Source: Candidatus Zixiibacteriota bacterium | Lineage (GTDB): Bacteria > Zixibacteria > MSB-5A5 > WJJR01 > JAJRUJ01 | Length of the DNA: 64,000 nt | NCBI GenBank assembly: GCA_020051695.1 | Contig: JAGVQM010000039.1 | Span: forward strand, 36,881 to 100,880 | Direction of reading: 5' to 3' | Part shown: one piece after another, positions 9,885 through 17,748 of the stretch | Numbering within the stretch: the stretch's first letter is position 1 | How the letters are laid out: each line of letters opens with the position of its first letter | Notes under the pieces: model-generated | The model's database searches: none | What the model was told of the DNA's origin: nothing | What the model saw: the letters and a program-made list of their open reading frames with translations, nothing else | Made by a program: the position numbers and the translations under genes

Positions 9885-9962
9885 CCGGGCCTTTCCCCGA
9901 ACGGCAGGATCGATTATATTCCCACCATATACGTCAATCTATAACATCAGCCGCCCACTGCC

Positions 9963-9992
9963 AAAAAAAAACCCCCGAAACTCCGGGAGTTT
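9963..9992 (-). terminator. Rho-independent terminator of the HtrA-like gene
   Basis: On the minus strand a CTCCCG/CGGGGG stem with a six-base loop is followed by nine T residues. It lies just past the HtrA-like gene (stop at 10021) and before tamB, so it separates the stress unit from the tam operon. Confidence 0.85.
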
Positions 9993-10020
9993 GACAGCAA
10001 ATATCTCCGCCCGCCGCGAT

Positions 10021-11328
10021 TCATGGCCCAATTTTATGATCGACGGGCATTGTTCCCAGGGAATCCGCGCTCTGCAGGATGCGCCGCCGTATCTCATTGA
10101 GCCGTTCGACAGACATCGAATCAGTGCGGTGCAGGACGCCGGGGACAGTGGTCGTTTGCTGGAATAATTGTGTTTCCAGTCGGGATTCACCCTCGGGCTG
10201 TCCTTCCTTGAGATAGCTGGGGGTTCCGGCACAGCCCATAACGAGTTTGACTTTGATGGTCGTCGTCCCGCCGCGCAGGACATCGAGCAAGACCCGATCG
10301 CCCGGCGCGCTGCCGGCGATCAACTGCCGAAAATGCCGCACAGACTGGACGGGGACCTGGTCAAATGCCTGGATGAGGTCGCCGCGTTCCAAACCGTATT
10401 TTTGAGCGGGAGTGTTTTCCACTACTCCGCCGACTACCACTCCCTGATTGGTGTGGTAATATTGGGCCAAGACCGAGTGCAGGTCTGTAACATAGACGCC
10501 GAGATACGGATAGTCGTCCCCGCCGCCGCCGATGACTCGTTCGGCGACGTCCAGCGCGACATTGATGGGTACGGCCAGGGCCACCCCCGATGTCGGCAAT
10601 TCTATTTTAAAAGGCGGCAACGACCAGCGTTCGGATGGATCTTCCGGCCGCCGGATGCGCATCGCGGGCACCCCACTGGACTCCGAAACCTTCGCTTTGA
10701 TCAGGCCGACCACCTCGCCGGCGGAGTTGATCATCGCGCCGCCGGAGTTGCCCGCCGTCACCGGGGCGTTCAGTTGGATTGTCGTGCCGTCCGGGCGGAA
10801 GCCGTTAATCGTACCCCAGGTCACCGATTGCGGACAGCCATAGGAATTGCCCATGACGATAATAATTGAACCAGAGCGCAGGTCATCGGAATTGCCCCAG
10901 ACCGGCGGCCGTAAACCCGGCGCAATGGTCCGCAAAATCGCGACGTCCGCCGCGGTATTTTTCCCGACCAGCATGGCTTCATAGACCCGCGTATCGGGAA
11001 GCTCCACGAGGAAACGGTCCCGGCCTTCCGCTACCAAAGCGGTGGTCAGGATATGTCCCGAACTGTCCAGCACGACGCCGGAACCGATAAACGTGGAAGT
11101 CGCCGTGCCCTGACGGGCATCCGGATACTCTGCCGAGGCGGCCGGGGAATGGGTTATCGCCCGAATGGTGACCACCGAAGGTCCCAACTTCTCGACGGTG
11201 GCCTGGATCTCCCGCTCCAGCAACTGTAAAATCCCCCCGCCGTCCTGGGCTTGTGTGACCGTCCCGAGGCACAAAACCGCGATGAGGATTTGAATGGCAG
11301 TGTTAATTTTTCTCAAATGTCCCTTCAA
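10021..11328 (-). CDS. HtrA/DegP-like S1C protein lacking the catalytic His
   Basis: A secreted S1C trypsin-fold protein with a PDZ domain: signal peptide (about 1-28), protease domain (about 40-290), one PDZ (about 300-370). The Asp is present in DVAILRT and the Ser in GNSGGAM. The position that should be His (TNNHVV in active members) reads TTALVA: residue 98 is Leu, codon TTG at 11035-11037. This predicts a non-proteolytic chaperone or sensor. Start: TTG 11328 directly abuts AAGGAGG, so translation may instead begin at TTG 11316. It lies downstream of an ECF sigma/anti-sigma pair, like mucD after algU-mucA, but an intrinsic terminator separates them. Confidence 0.85.
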   Translation of the reverse strand: MKGHLRKINTAIQILIAVLCLGTVTQAQDGGGILQLLEREIQATVEKLGPSVVTIRAITHSPAASAEYPDARQGTATSTFIGSGVVLDSSGHILTTALVAEGRDRFLVELPDTRVYEAMLVGKNTAADVAILRTIAPGLRPPVWGNSDDLRSGSIIIVMGNSYGCPQSVTWGTINGFRPDGTTIQLNAPVTAGNSGGAMINSAGEVVGLIKAKVSESSGVPAMRIRRPEDPSERWSLPPFKIELPTSGVALAVPINVALDVAERVIGGGGDDYPYLGVYVTDLHSVLAQYYHTNQGVVVGGVVENTPAQKYGLERGDLIQAFDQVPVQSVRHFRQLIAGSAPGDRVLLDVLRGGTTTIKVKLVMGCAGTPSYLKEGQPEGESRLETQLFQQTTTVPGVLHRTDSMSVERLNEIRRRILQSADSLGTMPVDHKIGP

Positions 11329-11420
11329 CCTCCTTAACGTTCCCGATGACGTGCATCCATTTGTACAACCCGCTAATCGCGCCGTTCCTCAACATCGGCA
11401 AATATTCCCGGAAAAGGCAT

Positions 11421-11446
11421 AAAAAAACGCCCGGTAGTCCGGGCGA
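11421..11446 (-). terminator. Rho-independent terminator after the anti-sigma gene
   Basis: Minus-strand stem CGCCCGG/CCGGGCG with a four-base loop, followed by TTTTTTT. It ends the sigma/anti-sigma transcript before the HtrA-like gene, which therefore needs read-through or its own promoter in 11329-11420. Confidence 0.88.
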
Positions 11447-11470
11447 TAGAAATTCGTAACCAATTGTTGC

Positions 11471-12127
11471 TTAAAAGATTAGTTGCGCATTCACCTGTTC
11501 TGCGGGAATGGTGGGCATGACATAATTCGGTTGCGAACGGGGGGAGGTATAGTCGGACAGGCTTACCCCGGAAATCAGATAATCCCGCAACGGATCAGCA
11601 ACTTCCGTCTCCAGACGTAACTCATAGCCGATCTGATTCAAATCGGCGAGTTCCTGAGTAAGCGCGGCAGTGTTGTCCACCAGCTGCTCATCGGAATCAT
11701 ACCCGGTCCAGATTATGATGGTCAACAAGGCGGTGACAACCCCAACCACAGCAAACCGCCGTTGCCCGAACAGGATGTTTCCCAGCCCGGCAAAATAATG
11801 CGCGGCCCAAACCGACAGTTCCCGCAAAGTACGCCATGACGACGGGGCATGATCGCGGAGCGTCTCCTGTTCGACTTCCCAGGCGTTGATTTTGGCCTGC
11901 AGCCGCAGGTTAAAATCCGCGCGAGCCCTGATCTTCTCGACCCCGGCCGTCTGCCCTTTGATCTCAGAGAAATAGAACGCCTCACGCCGACATGACGGAC
12001 ACTCATCGAGATGAGCGGCAAGATCGCGCCGCTGTTTCTCCGATAACGTGTCGTCACATCGTGCGGACAGGTACCAATGTGCCTTTCGACAGCGCACGGC
12101 GTTCCTCCAGTTTCGGCCGCAACTCAT
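11471..12127 (-). CDS. zinc-finger (zf-HC2) membrane anti-sigma factor
   Basis: Putative anti-sigma factor for the ECF sigma encoded just upstream. The N-terminal zinc-binding helix pair carries His39, Cys43 and Cys46 (AAHLDECPSC), with Cys13 or Cys24 as a likely further ligand. One membrane segment (VVGVVTALLTIIIW) separates it from a periplasmic C-terminal part. The frame overlaps the sigma gene by 74 bases from the ATG at 12127; a GTG at 12097 would reduce this and still keep the zinc motif. The overlap implies translational coupling, the usual way to keep a sigma/anti-sigma pair in balance. Confidence 0.83.
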   Translation of the reverse strand: MSCGRNWRNAVRCRKAHWYLSARCDDTLSEKQRRDLAAHLDECPSCRREAFYFSEIKGQTAGVEKIRARADFNLRLQAKINAWEVEQETLRDHAPSSWRTLRELSVWAAHYFAGLGNILFGQRRFAVVGVVTALLTIIIWTGYDSDEQLVDNTAALTQELADLNQIGYELRLETEVADPLRDYLISGVSLSDYTSPRSQPNYVMPTIPAEQVNAQLIF

Positions 12128-12656
12128 CTTTCAGGATGGCCCGCGCCCGATTGACTCTCGATTTGACTGTACCCAGCGGCACTTCCAGAATCTGGGCTAC
12201 CTCTTCATAACTCAATTGATCGACATCACGCAACACAAAGGCGGTTTTGTATTTCACCGGCAATGTGGCAATCGCTTTCTCCAGGATTATTTTCAACGAT
12301 TGGGGGCCGGGCTTGGTGTCTTCCAATTCAACGCCTTTGGCCTGCAGGTCAAAGAGACTGAAAAACTTGAATTTTTTCTTCCGGCGCAATTCGTTCTTGG
12401 CCAGATTCAGAGCAATCGTGTAAATCCACGTCGACAGGCAATAGGTGAAGTCGTACTCCTGACGGTGTTTATACACGCGCAGAAATGTTTCCTGGACCAG
12501 ATCCTCGGCTTCGTTGCGCTCATTGAGCATTCGGAATAACACATTGACCAGCCGGTCTTTGTAACGCTCAACCAGCTCCTCAAAAGCCGCGAAGTCGTCC
12601 TGCTGGATACGGCGCATCAGGCCGTGATCGATGTCTTTTTGTGTCTCCATCTCCAC
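12054..12656 (-). CDS. ECF (RpoE-like) sigma factor
   Basis: A 200-residue extracytoplasmic-function sigma factor. Region 2 is seen from FEELVERYKDRL through AEDLVQETFLRVY and region 4 as LSYEEVAQILEVPLGTVKSR, the helix-turn-helix that reads -35 elements. The ATG at 12656 follows a GGGGGTGGAG ribosome site. It overlaps the anti-sigma gene. Upstream, on the minus strand, GGAAC occurs near 12716-12720 with a GTATA-like element about 17-20 bases on; this could be an autoregulated ECF promoter but the match is weak. Confidence 0.92.
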   Translation of the reverse strand: MEMETQKDIDHGLMRRIQQDDFAAFEELVERYKDRLVNVLFRMLNERNEAEDLVQETFLRVYKHRQEYDFTYCLSTWIYTIALNLAKNELRRKKKFKFFSLFDLQAKGVELEDTKPGPQSLKIILEKAIATLPVKYKTAFVLRDVDQLSYEEVAQILEVPLGTVKSRVNRARAILKDELRPKLEERRALSKGTLVPVRTM

Positions 12657-13017
12657 CCCCGGACTGGGAACGTCCCCCGCCCAGATACTACGTATACTCC
12701 CCGAACCCCGTATCCGTTCCCAATTAGTTATTTTTCTCTATTTTTAGCAAGAGCAAAAAGCGGGCAAAAAACTATGAAAGAGTCAACCAAATCCCATAAA
12801 TTAAGTAACTTATTGAATAACAACATGATAAATATTTTTATCCATCCCGCGCCGGTCATGCCTTATGGCGGACAGGGGATGCGTGCACAAATTTGCGTCC
12901 GGGGACGACCGAATTTTGTCGCCGCCCCGCGGAACTGAAAATCCTGTCGTCCGAGCGTGGCGAACGTTACATTCAGGTGGGTTAATTGGGCGAAGCAGCA
13001 AATCGGGGGAATAGGAC
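12657..13017. other. intergenic region, likely divergent promoters
   Basis: About 360 AT-rich bases between the divergent ECF sigma gene and a small plus-strand gene. It should contain the promoters for both. A GGAAC box near 12716-12720 (minus) is the only candidate element. A 182-codon minus-strand frame at 12810-13358 crosses it but is antisense to two better genes. Confidence 0.4.
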
Positions 13018-13254
13018 GTGGCCGAAATCAGAATGACCGGAGAGGTGCGGACCGATTTTGATTGTGAGACCACCGGGCTTCCGGCCGAACGCTGGGCCGA
13101 GACGGTTTTGAAAATCGGTGACGAGGAACTGGTGCTGGAAGTCAGTGTCGAGGATAAAATTATTGTGGCCCTGTCCGCGGGGGACGACGCTGTATGGAAA
13201 GGAACACTTGAGGGATTAAAGATGCTCTTGCGGGGGGAAATTAAAGCCCGGTAA
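13018..13254 (+). CDS. hypothetical small protein
   Basis: A 78-residue protein starting at GTG 13018, shortly after AGGA. It has an N-terminal mixed region and a C-terminal stretch (KIGDEELVLEVSVEDKI) that alternates like beta strands. No signal peptide, membrane segment or known motif. It lies 84 bases upstream of the ACT-domain gene, so the two may share a transcript. No function proposed. Confidence 0.5.
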   Translation: MAEIRMTGEVRTDFDCETTGLPAERWAETVLKIGDEELVLEVSVEDKIIVALSAGDDAVWKGTLEGLKMLLRGEIKAR

Positions 13255-13338
13255 GGCGCTTTTTCCCCGCTGTATATCAGCAATCGATTATTATAACCTG
13301 GTAGAAATATTCGTGTAGTCACGGTAAAGGAGGTTTCC

Positions 13339-13755
13339 ATGGCGGAGACCATCCGCAAGGTAGAGTACTATTATGTAATTGTGGAAGACAAGCCGGGGGA
13401 GGCCCGCCGCTTGTGTGAATTTCTCAGCGCGCATGGGGTCAATCTGCTGTCGTTTACGGCCTTTCCAATCGGTGAGGGGCGGGCGCAGATAGATTTTGTG
13501 CCGGAGGACTCGGAGGTGCTGCACCAGGCGGTGCGGGAAGCCGGATTTCGGCTGGTCGGCCCGAAGAAGGCGTTATTTATCCAGGGCGATGAGCGCATCG
13601 GCGTACTGACCGAATACCATTTGCGGCTGGCTGATGCGGGGATCAATGTCCACGCCGCCAACGGCGCCAGCGACGGTCGCGGCCGCTTCGGTTATATCAT
13701 CTGGGTCAAACCGGAGGATTATCACCGGGCCGCGCAGGCGCTGGGGGCAAAATAA
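13339..13755 (+). CDS. tandem ACT-domain protein
   Basis: A 138-residue protein that consists of two ACT-like domains (about 8-70 and 75-135) and nothing else. The first shows VIVEDKPGEARRLCEFLSAHGVN, split here as VIVEDKPGEA then LCEFLSAHGVN; the second shows RIGVLTEYHLRLADAGINV. ACT domains bind amino acids or similar small effectors and usually act as regulatory subunits. The ATG at 13339 follows a strong AAAGGAGG site. No biosynthetic gene is adjacent, so the ligand is unknown. Confidence 0.8.
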   Translation: MAETIRKVEYYYVIVEDKPGEARRLCEFLSAHGVNLLSFTAFPIGEGRAQIDFVPEDSEVLHQAVREAGFRLVGPKKALFIQGDERIGVLTEYHLRLADAGINVHAANGASDGRGRFGYIIWVKPEDYHRAAQALGAK

Positions 13756-13763
13756 GGAACAAA

Positions 13764-13803
13764 CGCCCTGGTCGGACGGCCGCAATTGTCGGTCCCCAGG
13801 GCG
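13764..13803. terminator. hairpin between convergent genes
   Basis: CGCCCTGG at 13764-13771 pairs with CCAGGGCG at 13796-13803. It lies between the convergent ACT-domain gene and ettA. No T-run follows on the plus strand, so it is a weak or Rho-assisted terminator at best. Confidence 0.45.
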
Positions 13804-13828
13804 ACCGCAACAATCCAGCGCAAAAAAA

Positions 13829-15508
13829 CTACGCCTTGATCAGCGTCCGATAGCGGTTGCGGCGGTCTTCAAACAACCGGTCGCCGAGTTCCCGGCTGCG
13901 CCAGTCCTGATAAGCCGAGAAATTGCCCTCAAACCAGCGAATGTTACCCTCGCCCTCGAACACCAGAAGATGCGTGCACACCCGGTCGAGAAAGAACCGG
14001 TCGTGGCTGATGACCAGCACGCACCCCGAAAAATCCAGAATCGCCTCTTCCAATAAGCGCAGCGTGTTGACATCCAGGTCGTTGGTCGGCTCGTCGAGGA
14101 GCAGCACATTACCGCCGACTTTGAGTACCTTGGCCAGATGACAACGATTTTGTTCACCACCGGATAACTCGCCCACCAGTTTTTGCTGTGACGGGCCTTT
14201 GAAACCGAAACTCGCCAGATATTGCCGAATGGGGATCGCGCGGCCGGCGATTTTTATTTCATCAAGCCCGCCGCCGACTTCGTTGATCAGGTCGATCTCA
14301 CGGTCCTGGAATTCCCGTTCCTGGTCGGAGTAGGCCAGGGCCACCGATGAGCCGAGGATGACTTTTCCGACGAGCGGCTTCAACGTCCCGGCAATTAAAT
14401 TAAACACCGTGGTCTTGCCGGTGCCGTTGGGGCCGAGCAGGCCGACCACCGCCGAACGCGGGACCATAAACGACAACTTCTCGAATAACCGGGTATCATC
14501 ATAGCCCATCGCGACATCATGAAATTCGACTACCTGCGTGCCCAGCTGGGGGCCGGGGGCGATGCGGATCGCCGTATTGTCGGCCTTGGCGGCGGCGGTC
14601 TCGCGGGCCACGAGGTGTTCGTATTCCCTGATGCGCAGCCGGGTCATTTCGTCGCGGTCGCCACGGCTCATGCGGATCCAGTTCAACTCCCGTTTGAGCG
14701 CCTGCGCGCGGGGTGATTCTTTCTTCTCCCCGGCCAGCAGTTTGGCGATTTTCTGCTCCAGCCATGAGCTGTAGTTCCCCTCCCAGGGGATGCCGTGCCC
14801 GCCCTCCAATTCGAGGATCCAGCCGGTAACGTTATCGAGGAAATAGCGGTCGTGGGTCACGATGATCACCGTGCCGGGGTATTCACGCAGTTGTTCTTCC
14901 AGCCAGCTTACTGTTTCCGGATCGAGATGGTTGGTTGGCTCGTCCAAAAGCAGCAGATCGGGCCGTTCGAGGAGCACCCGGCACAGCGCCACCCGGCGTT
15001 TTTCACCGCCCGATAAGGTGCCCACCAGCCGGTCGTCATCAGGCAAAAACAACGCGTCGGCCGCTACCTGCAGATTGTGATCGAGGTTCCAGCCGTCGGC
15101 GGCGTCGATTTTATCCTGGAGCACGCTCATCCGGTCGAGAGCTTTTTGCATCTGGTCATCGCCCATCGGCTCGGCCATGCTGTCGGTAATCGCGTTGTAC
15201 TCATCCAGCAGGGCCTTGGTCGCGCCGAAGGCCTGCTCCACGGTTTTGCGCACGGTCAGCCCCGGATCAAGCTGCAGGTCCTGCTCGACAATTCCCGCGC
15301 GGAAGCCGGGGGTAATCTGGGCGTGGCCCTGAAATTCGGCATCGAGCCCGGCCATGATCCGCAGGACCGTGGTCTTGCCCGAGCCGTTCTCGCCGACGAT
15401 CCCGATTTTGGCGCCGGGGTAGAAGCTGAGGTTGATATCTTTGAGCACTTGCTTTTGCCCGTAGAACTTGTTGACACCGTACATGTGGAAGATGAATTTT
15501 TCGGTCAT
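13829..15508 (-). CDS. ettA: energy-dependent translational throttle EttA (ABC-F)
   Basis: Soluble ABC-F ATPase that binds the ribosomal E site and gates entry into elongation according to ATP/ADP. The 559-residue length matches EttA. Two ATP-binding cassettes are present: Walker A GENGSGKT (39-46) with signature LSGGEKRR, and GPNGTGKT with signature LSGGEQNR; both have LLLDEPTNHLD/LLLDEPTNDLD Walker B motifs. The frame is open to 15973, but ATG 15508 gives the family N-terminus (MTEKFIFHMYGVNKFYG) and the upstream 155 codons look non-coding. Confidence 0.94.
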   Translation of the reverse strand: MTEKFIFHMYGVNKFYGQKQVLKDINLSFYPGAKIGIVGENGSGKTTVLRIMAGLDAEFQGHAQITPGFRAGIVEQDLQLDPGLTVRKTVEQAFGATKALLDEYNAITDSMAEPMGDDQMQKALDRMSVLQDKIDAADGWNLDHNLQVAADALFLPDDDRLVGTLSGGEKRRVALCRVLLERPDLLLLDEPTNHLDPETVSWLEEQLREYPGTVIIVTHDRYFLDNVTGWILELEGGHGIPWEGNYSSWLEQKIAKLLAGEKKESPRAQALKRELNWIRMSRGDRDEMTRLRIREYEHLVARETAAAKADNTAIRIAPGPQLGTQVVEFHDVAMGYDDTRLFEKLSFMVPRSAVVGLLGPNGTGKTTVFNLIAGTLKPLVGKVILGSSVALAYSDQEREFQDREIDLINEVGGGLDEIKIAGRAIPIRQYLASFGFKGPSQQKLVGELSGGEQNRCHLAKVLKVGGNVLLLDEPTNDLDVNTLRLLEEAILDFSGCVLVISHDRFFLDRVCTHLLVFEGEGNIRWFEGNFSAYQDWRSRELGDRLFEDRRNRYRTLIKA

Positions 15509-15752
15509 ATCACGTCTCTTTACTTTCGCTCCTCTTTTCCGGCGGGCATAATAATGCTCCCGAGGACTAAAGACAAGGGAGGAAAACCTACCCCTCCAAA
15601 CCCCGTAAATCCCTGTCAAAAAATCATATAAACACCCGCTATTTATCAGCCGATTGATATATATATGTCCGTAATACCCTGATGGGTGGCGGCAAAAGTC
15701 GTTCTCAGCCAACGGACAGGCCGGGTTGCACCGCCCAAACGGGGCAGGGATT

Positions 15753-16256
15753 ATGGAAATTTCGCGCCATCTAAAATCCGAGCTGATCAAACTCGAGCTG
15801 GACACGCGCATCGAGCCGGACCCGGAAACGGGAGAGATCACCAAACGGAGTCTCCGGGAGGGGAAAGTCCGGCTATTGACCGAGATGGTCACGCTGATGG
15901 AGGAAAACGGCCGGATCGGCAACCCCACCAAGCTGATCACCGATTTGTATAACCGTGAAAAGAAAGCCACCACCGCAATCGGCCACGGCGTGGCGGTGCC
16001 GCATGTCCGTACCTACCAGGCCAAAGAATTCATCATGGCGGTCGGCCGCTCGGCCGAGGGAATCGAGTTCGAAGCGCCGGATAATCAGCCGGTGCACCTG
16101 TTTTTTTGCATGGCCGCCCCGCAATATGACGACAAGCTGTATCTCAAAGTTTTCAAAGCCCTCGCCGAAAACCTGCAGTATGATTATTTCCGCGACCGGT
16201 TGATGGCCGCCGGGTCGGAGTCCGAGATCATCCGGGCGTTCAAAGACATGGAATAA
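15753..16256 (+). CDS. PTS EIIA-like protein (PtsN/fructose family)
   Basis: A 167-residue phosphotransferase EIIA domain of the fructose/PtsN type. The phosphorylatable His is in IGHGVAVPHVRT (near residue 90). ATG 15753 is preferred over an in-frame ATG at 15726 because the domain begins soon after and GGGGCAGGGA precedes it. No sugar permease, EI or HPr gene is near, so a regulatory, PtsN-like role is more likely than sugar uptake. Convergent with hemL. Confidence 0.82.
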   Translation: MEISRHLKSELIKLELDTRIEPDPETGEITKRSLREGKVRLLTEMVTLMEENGRIGNPTKLITDLYNREKKATTAIGHGVAVPHVRTYQAKEFIMAVGRSAEGIEFEAPDNQPVHLFFCMAAPQYDDKLYLKVFKALAENLQYDYFRDRLMAAGSESEIIRAFKDME

Positions 16257-16291
16257 CCCCCGGCGCCCGAGCGTTTCACCGGCAATTCGCG

Positions 16292-17578
16292 TCAGATTAT
16301 CAACGAGGCCAGCAGATCGGCCGCATCATCCAACATCTGTTCGGTATGCGCTGCTGAGATAAAACAGACCTCGTATCCCGACGGTGGGAAATACAGACCG
16401 CTATTGAGGATCTTCTCGTATCCCCGGTTATAACGGGCAATACCGTTGGAATCGATTCTATCCGCCCGACGGGGAAGCTCCTGCTGGAACGACAGCCAGA
16501 AAATTGAACCGATTGAGGCGATGGTGATACCCGCGCCGTCCAATCCGGCGGACAGCCGTTCGACGAAGCGCCGGGTCTTTTTCTGCAGGTCGGTATGGAT
16601 TGTGCCGTCGGCCAGTTGTCTCAGTGTCGTCAGCCCGGCGACCATGGCCACCGGGTTACCGGATAACGTGCCCGCCTGATAGACCGGCCCCTCGGGCGAA
16701 AGCATGTCCATAATGTCCGCCCGTCCGCCGAAGGCACCCACCGGCATCCCGCCGCCGATGATTTTTCCATAGGTCAGCAGGTCGGGCCGAAGTCCGTAAT
16801 GCGCCGCCGCGCCGCCGAGGCCGAGACGAAAACCGGTGATGACCTCATCCAGAAGCAATAGGGCGCCGTGTCGTTCGGTCAACTGACGCAACAGTCGCAT
16901 ATACTCACGCCGTTGAATTAATAGACCGTTGTTGGCGGGAATGCCCTCGATGACCACTGCGGCAAGGTTATCGCCGTGGTGGGCAAAGAAATCCTCCAGC
17001 GCGGCATCATCATCCAACGGTAGGACCGCAGTCTGACCGGCAATCGACGCCGGGACGCCCGCGGAGGAGGGCTGCCCGAAAGTCGCGGCCCCCGACCCGG
17101 CCTGCACCAGCAGGAAATCGCTGTGGCCGTGGTAGCAGCCGTCGAATTTCAAAATCAAATCCCGACCCGTGAATCCGCGGGCCAGTCGGATTGCCGACAT
17201 CACTGCCTCGGTGCCGGAGGAGACAAAACGAATTTTCTCGACCGAGTCGATCCGATCGACAATAAATTGCGCCAATTGATATTCCAACTCGGTGGAGGCG
17301 CCAAAGGTCAGGCCTTTGCCGGCCTGCTCCCGCACGGCGGCGACAACATCGGGGTCGGCGTGGCCCAAAATCAACGGTCCCCAGGAACAACAGAAATCAA
17401 GGTAGCGGTTACCGTCGGCATCAATTAAATAAGGCCCCTCACCCCGCTCGATAAACCGCGGCGTGCCGCCCACTGCTTTGAACGCCCGCACCGGTGAATG
17501 CACCCCGCCGGGAGTGACTTGCCGGGCCAACTCGAGCAACCGGGCCGATTTTTCGGTTTTCTCCACTTTCCTACTCAT
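16292..17578 (-). CDS. hemL: glutamate-1-semialdehyde 2,1-aminomutase
   Basis: PLP enzyme making 5-aminolevulinate in the C5 pathway of tetrapyrrole synthesis. Diagnostic stretches: QVTPGGVHSPVRAF near the N-terminus, FVSSGTEAVMSAIRLARG, and the PLP-binding lysine in LTYGKIIGGGMPVG. About 428 residues from ATG 17578; an in-frame ATG at 17590 is an alternative, and neither has a clear ribosome site. It is divergent from metH, and the pair shares a 170-base region with terminator-like structures. Haem demand fits the multiheme cytochrome genes nearby. Confidence 0.95.
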   Translation of the reverse strand: MSRKVEKTEKSARLLELARQVTPGGVHSPVRAFKAVGGTPRFIERGEGPYLIDADGNRYLDFCCSWGPLILGHADPDVVAAVREQAGKGLTFGASTELEYQLAQFIVDRIDSVEKIRFVSSGTEAVMSAIRLARGFTGRDLILKFDGCYHGHSDFLLVQAGSGAATFGQPSSAGVPASIAGQTAVLPLDDDAALEDFFAHHGDNLAAVVIEGIPANNGLLIQRREYMRLLRQLTERHGALLLLDEVITGFRLGLGGAAAHYGLRPDLLTYGKIIGGGMPVGAFGGRADIMDMLSPEGPVYQAGTLSGNPVAMVAGLTTLRQLADGTIHTDLQKKTRRFVERLSAGLDGAGITIASIGSIFWLSFQQELPRRADRIDSNGIARYNRGYEKILNSGLYFPPSGYEVCFISAAHTEQMLDDAADLLASLII

Positions 17579-17621
17579 GGTGCTAAACATAGGCAAAAAA
17601 AGCCGGAAGGCAATCAATTGC

Positions 17622-17660
17622 TGCCCCCAGCTGCCGACCGCAATTCCTGGGGGCATTTTT
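17622..17660 (+). terminator. terminator-like hairpin in the metH leader
   Basis: TGCCCCCAG (17622-17630) pairs with CTGGGGGCA (17647-17655), followed by TTTTT. It points toward metH and lies about 90 bases before its start, while the gene on the other side (hemL) runs away from it. It could be an attenuator for metH or stop antisense transcription coming from the PTS gene. Confidence 0.6.
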
Positions 17661-17662
17661 CC

Positions 17663-17737
17663 GGGGTTTTTCCGATATTGCTAAAGACCGTCGGCGGGAA
17701 AACGATACGATGGGGTTTTTCCGTATCAGTAAGACGA
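17663..17737 (+). repeat. imperfect direct repeat before metH
   Basis: GGGGTTTTTCCGATATTGC and GGGGTTTTTCCGTATCAG, each followed by TAA(A)GAC, occur 48 bases apart just upstream of metH. The second copy also forms a GATACG/CGTATC hairpin with the bases before it. Possible regulator site or leader structure. Confidence 0.5.
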
Positions 17738-17748
17738 GGAACTGAACT

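Noticed and set aside
12810..13358. 182-codon minus-strand frame
   Set aside because: Antisense to the 78-residue gene and the start of the ACT-domain gene, both with ribosome sites; composition is Ser/Thr/Arg-rich as in shadow frames.
17579..17748. SAM or cobalamin riboswitch before metH
   Set aside because: None of the conserved core sequences is seen and the space is short.
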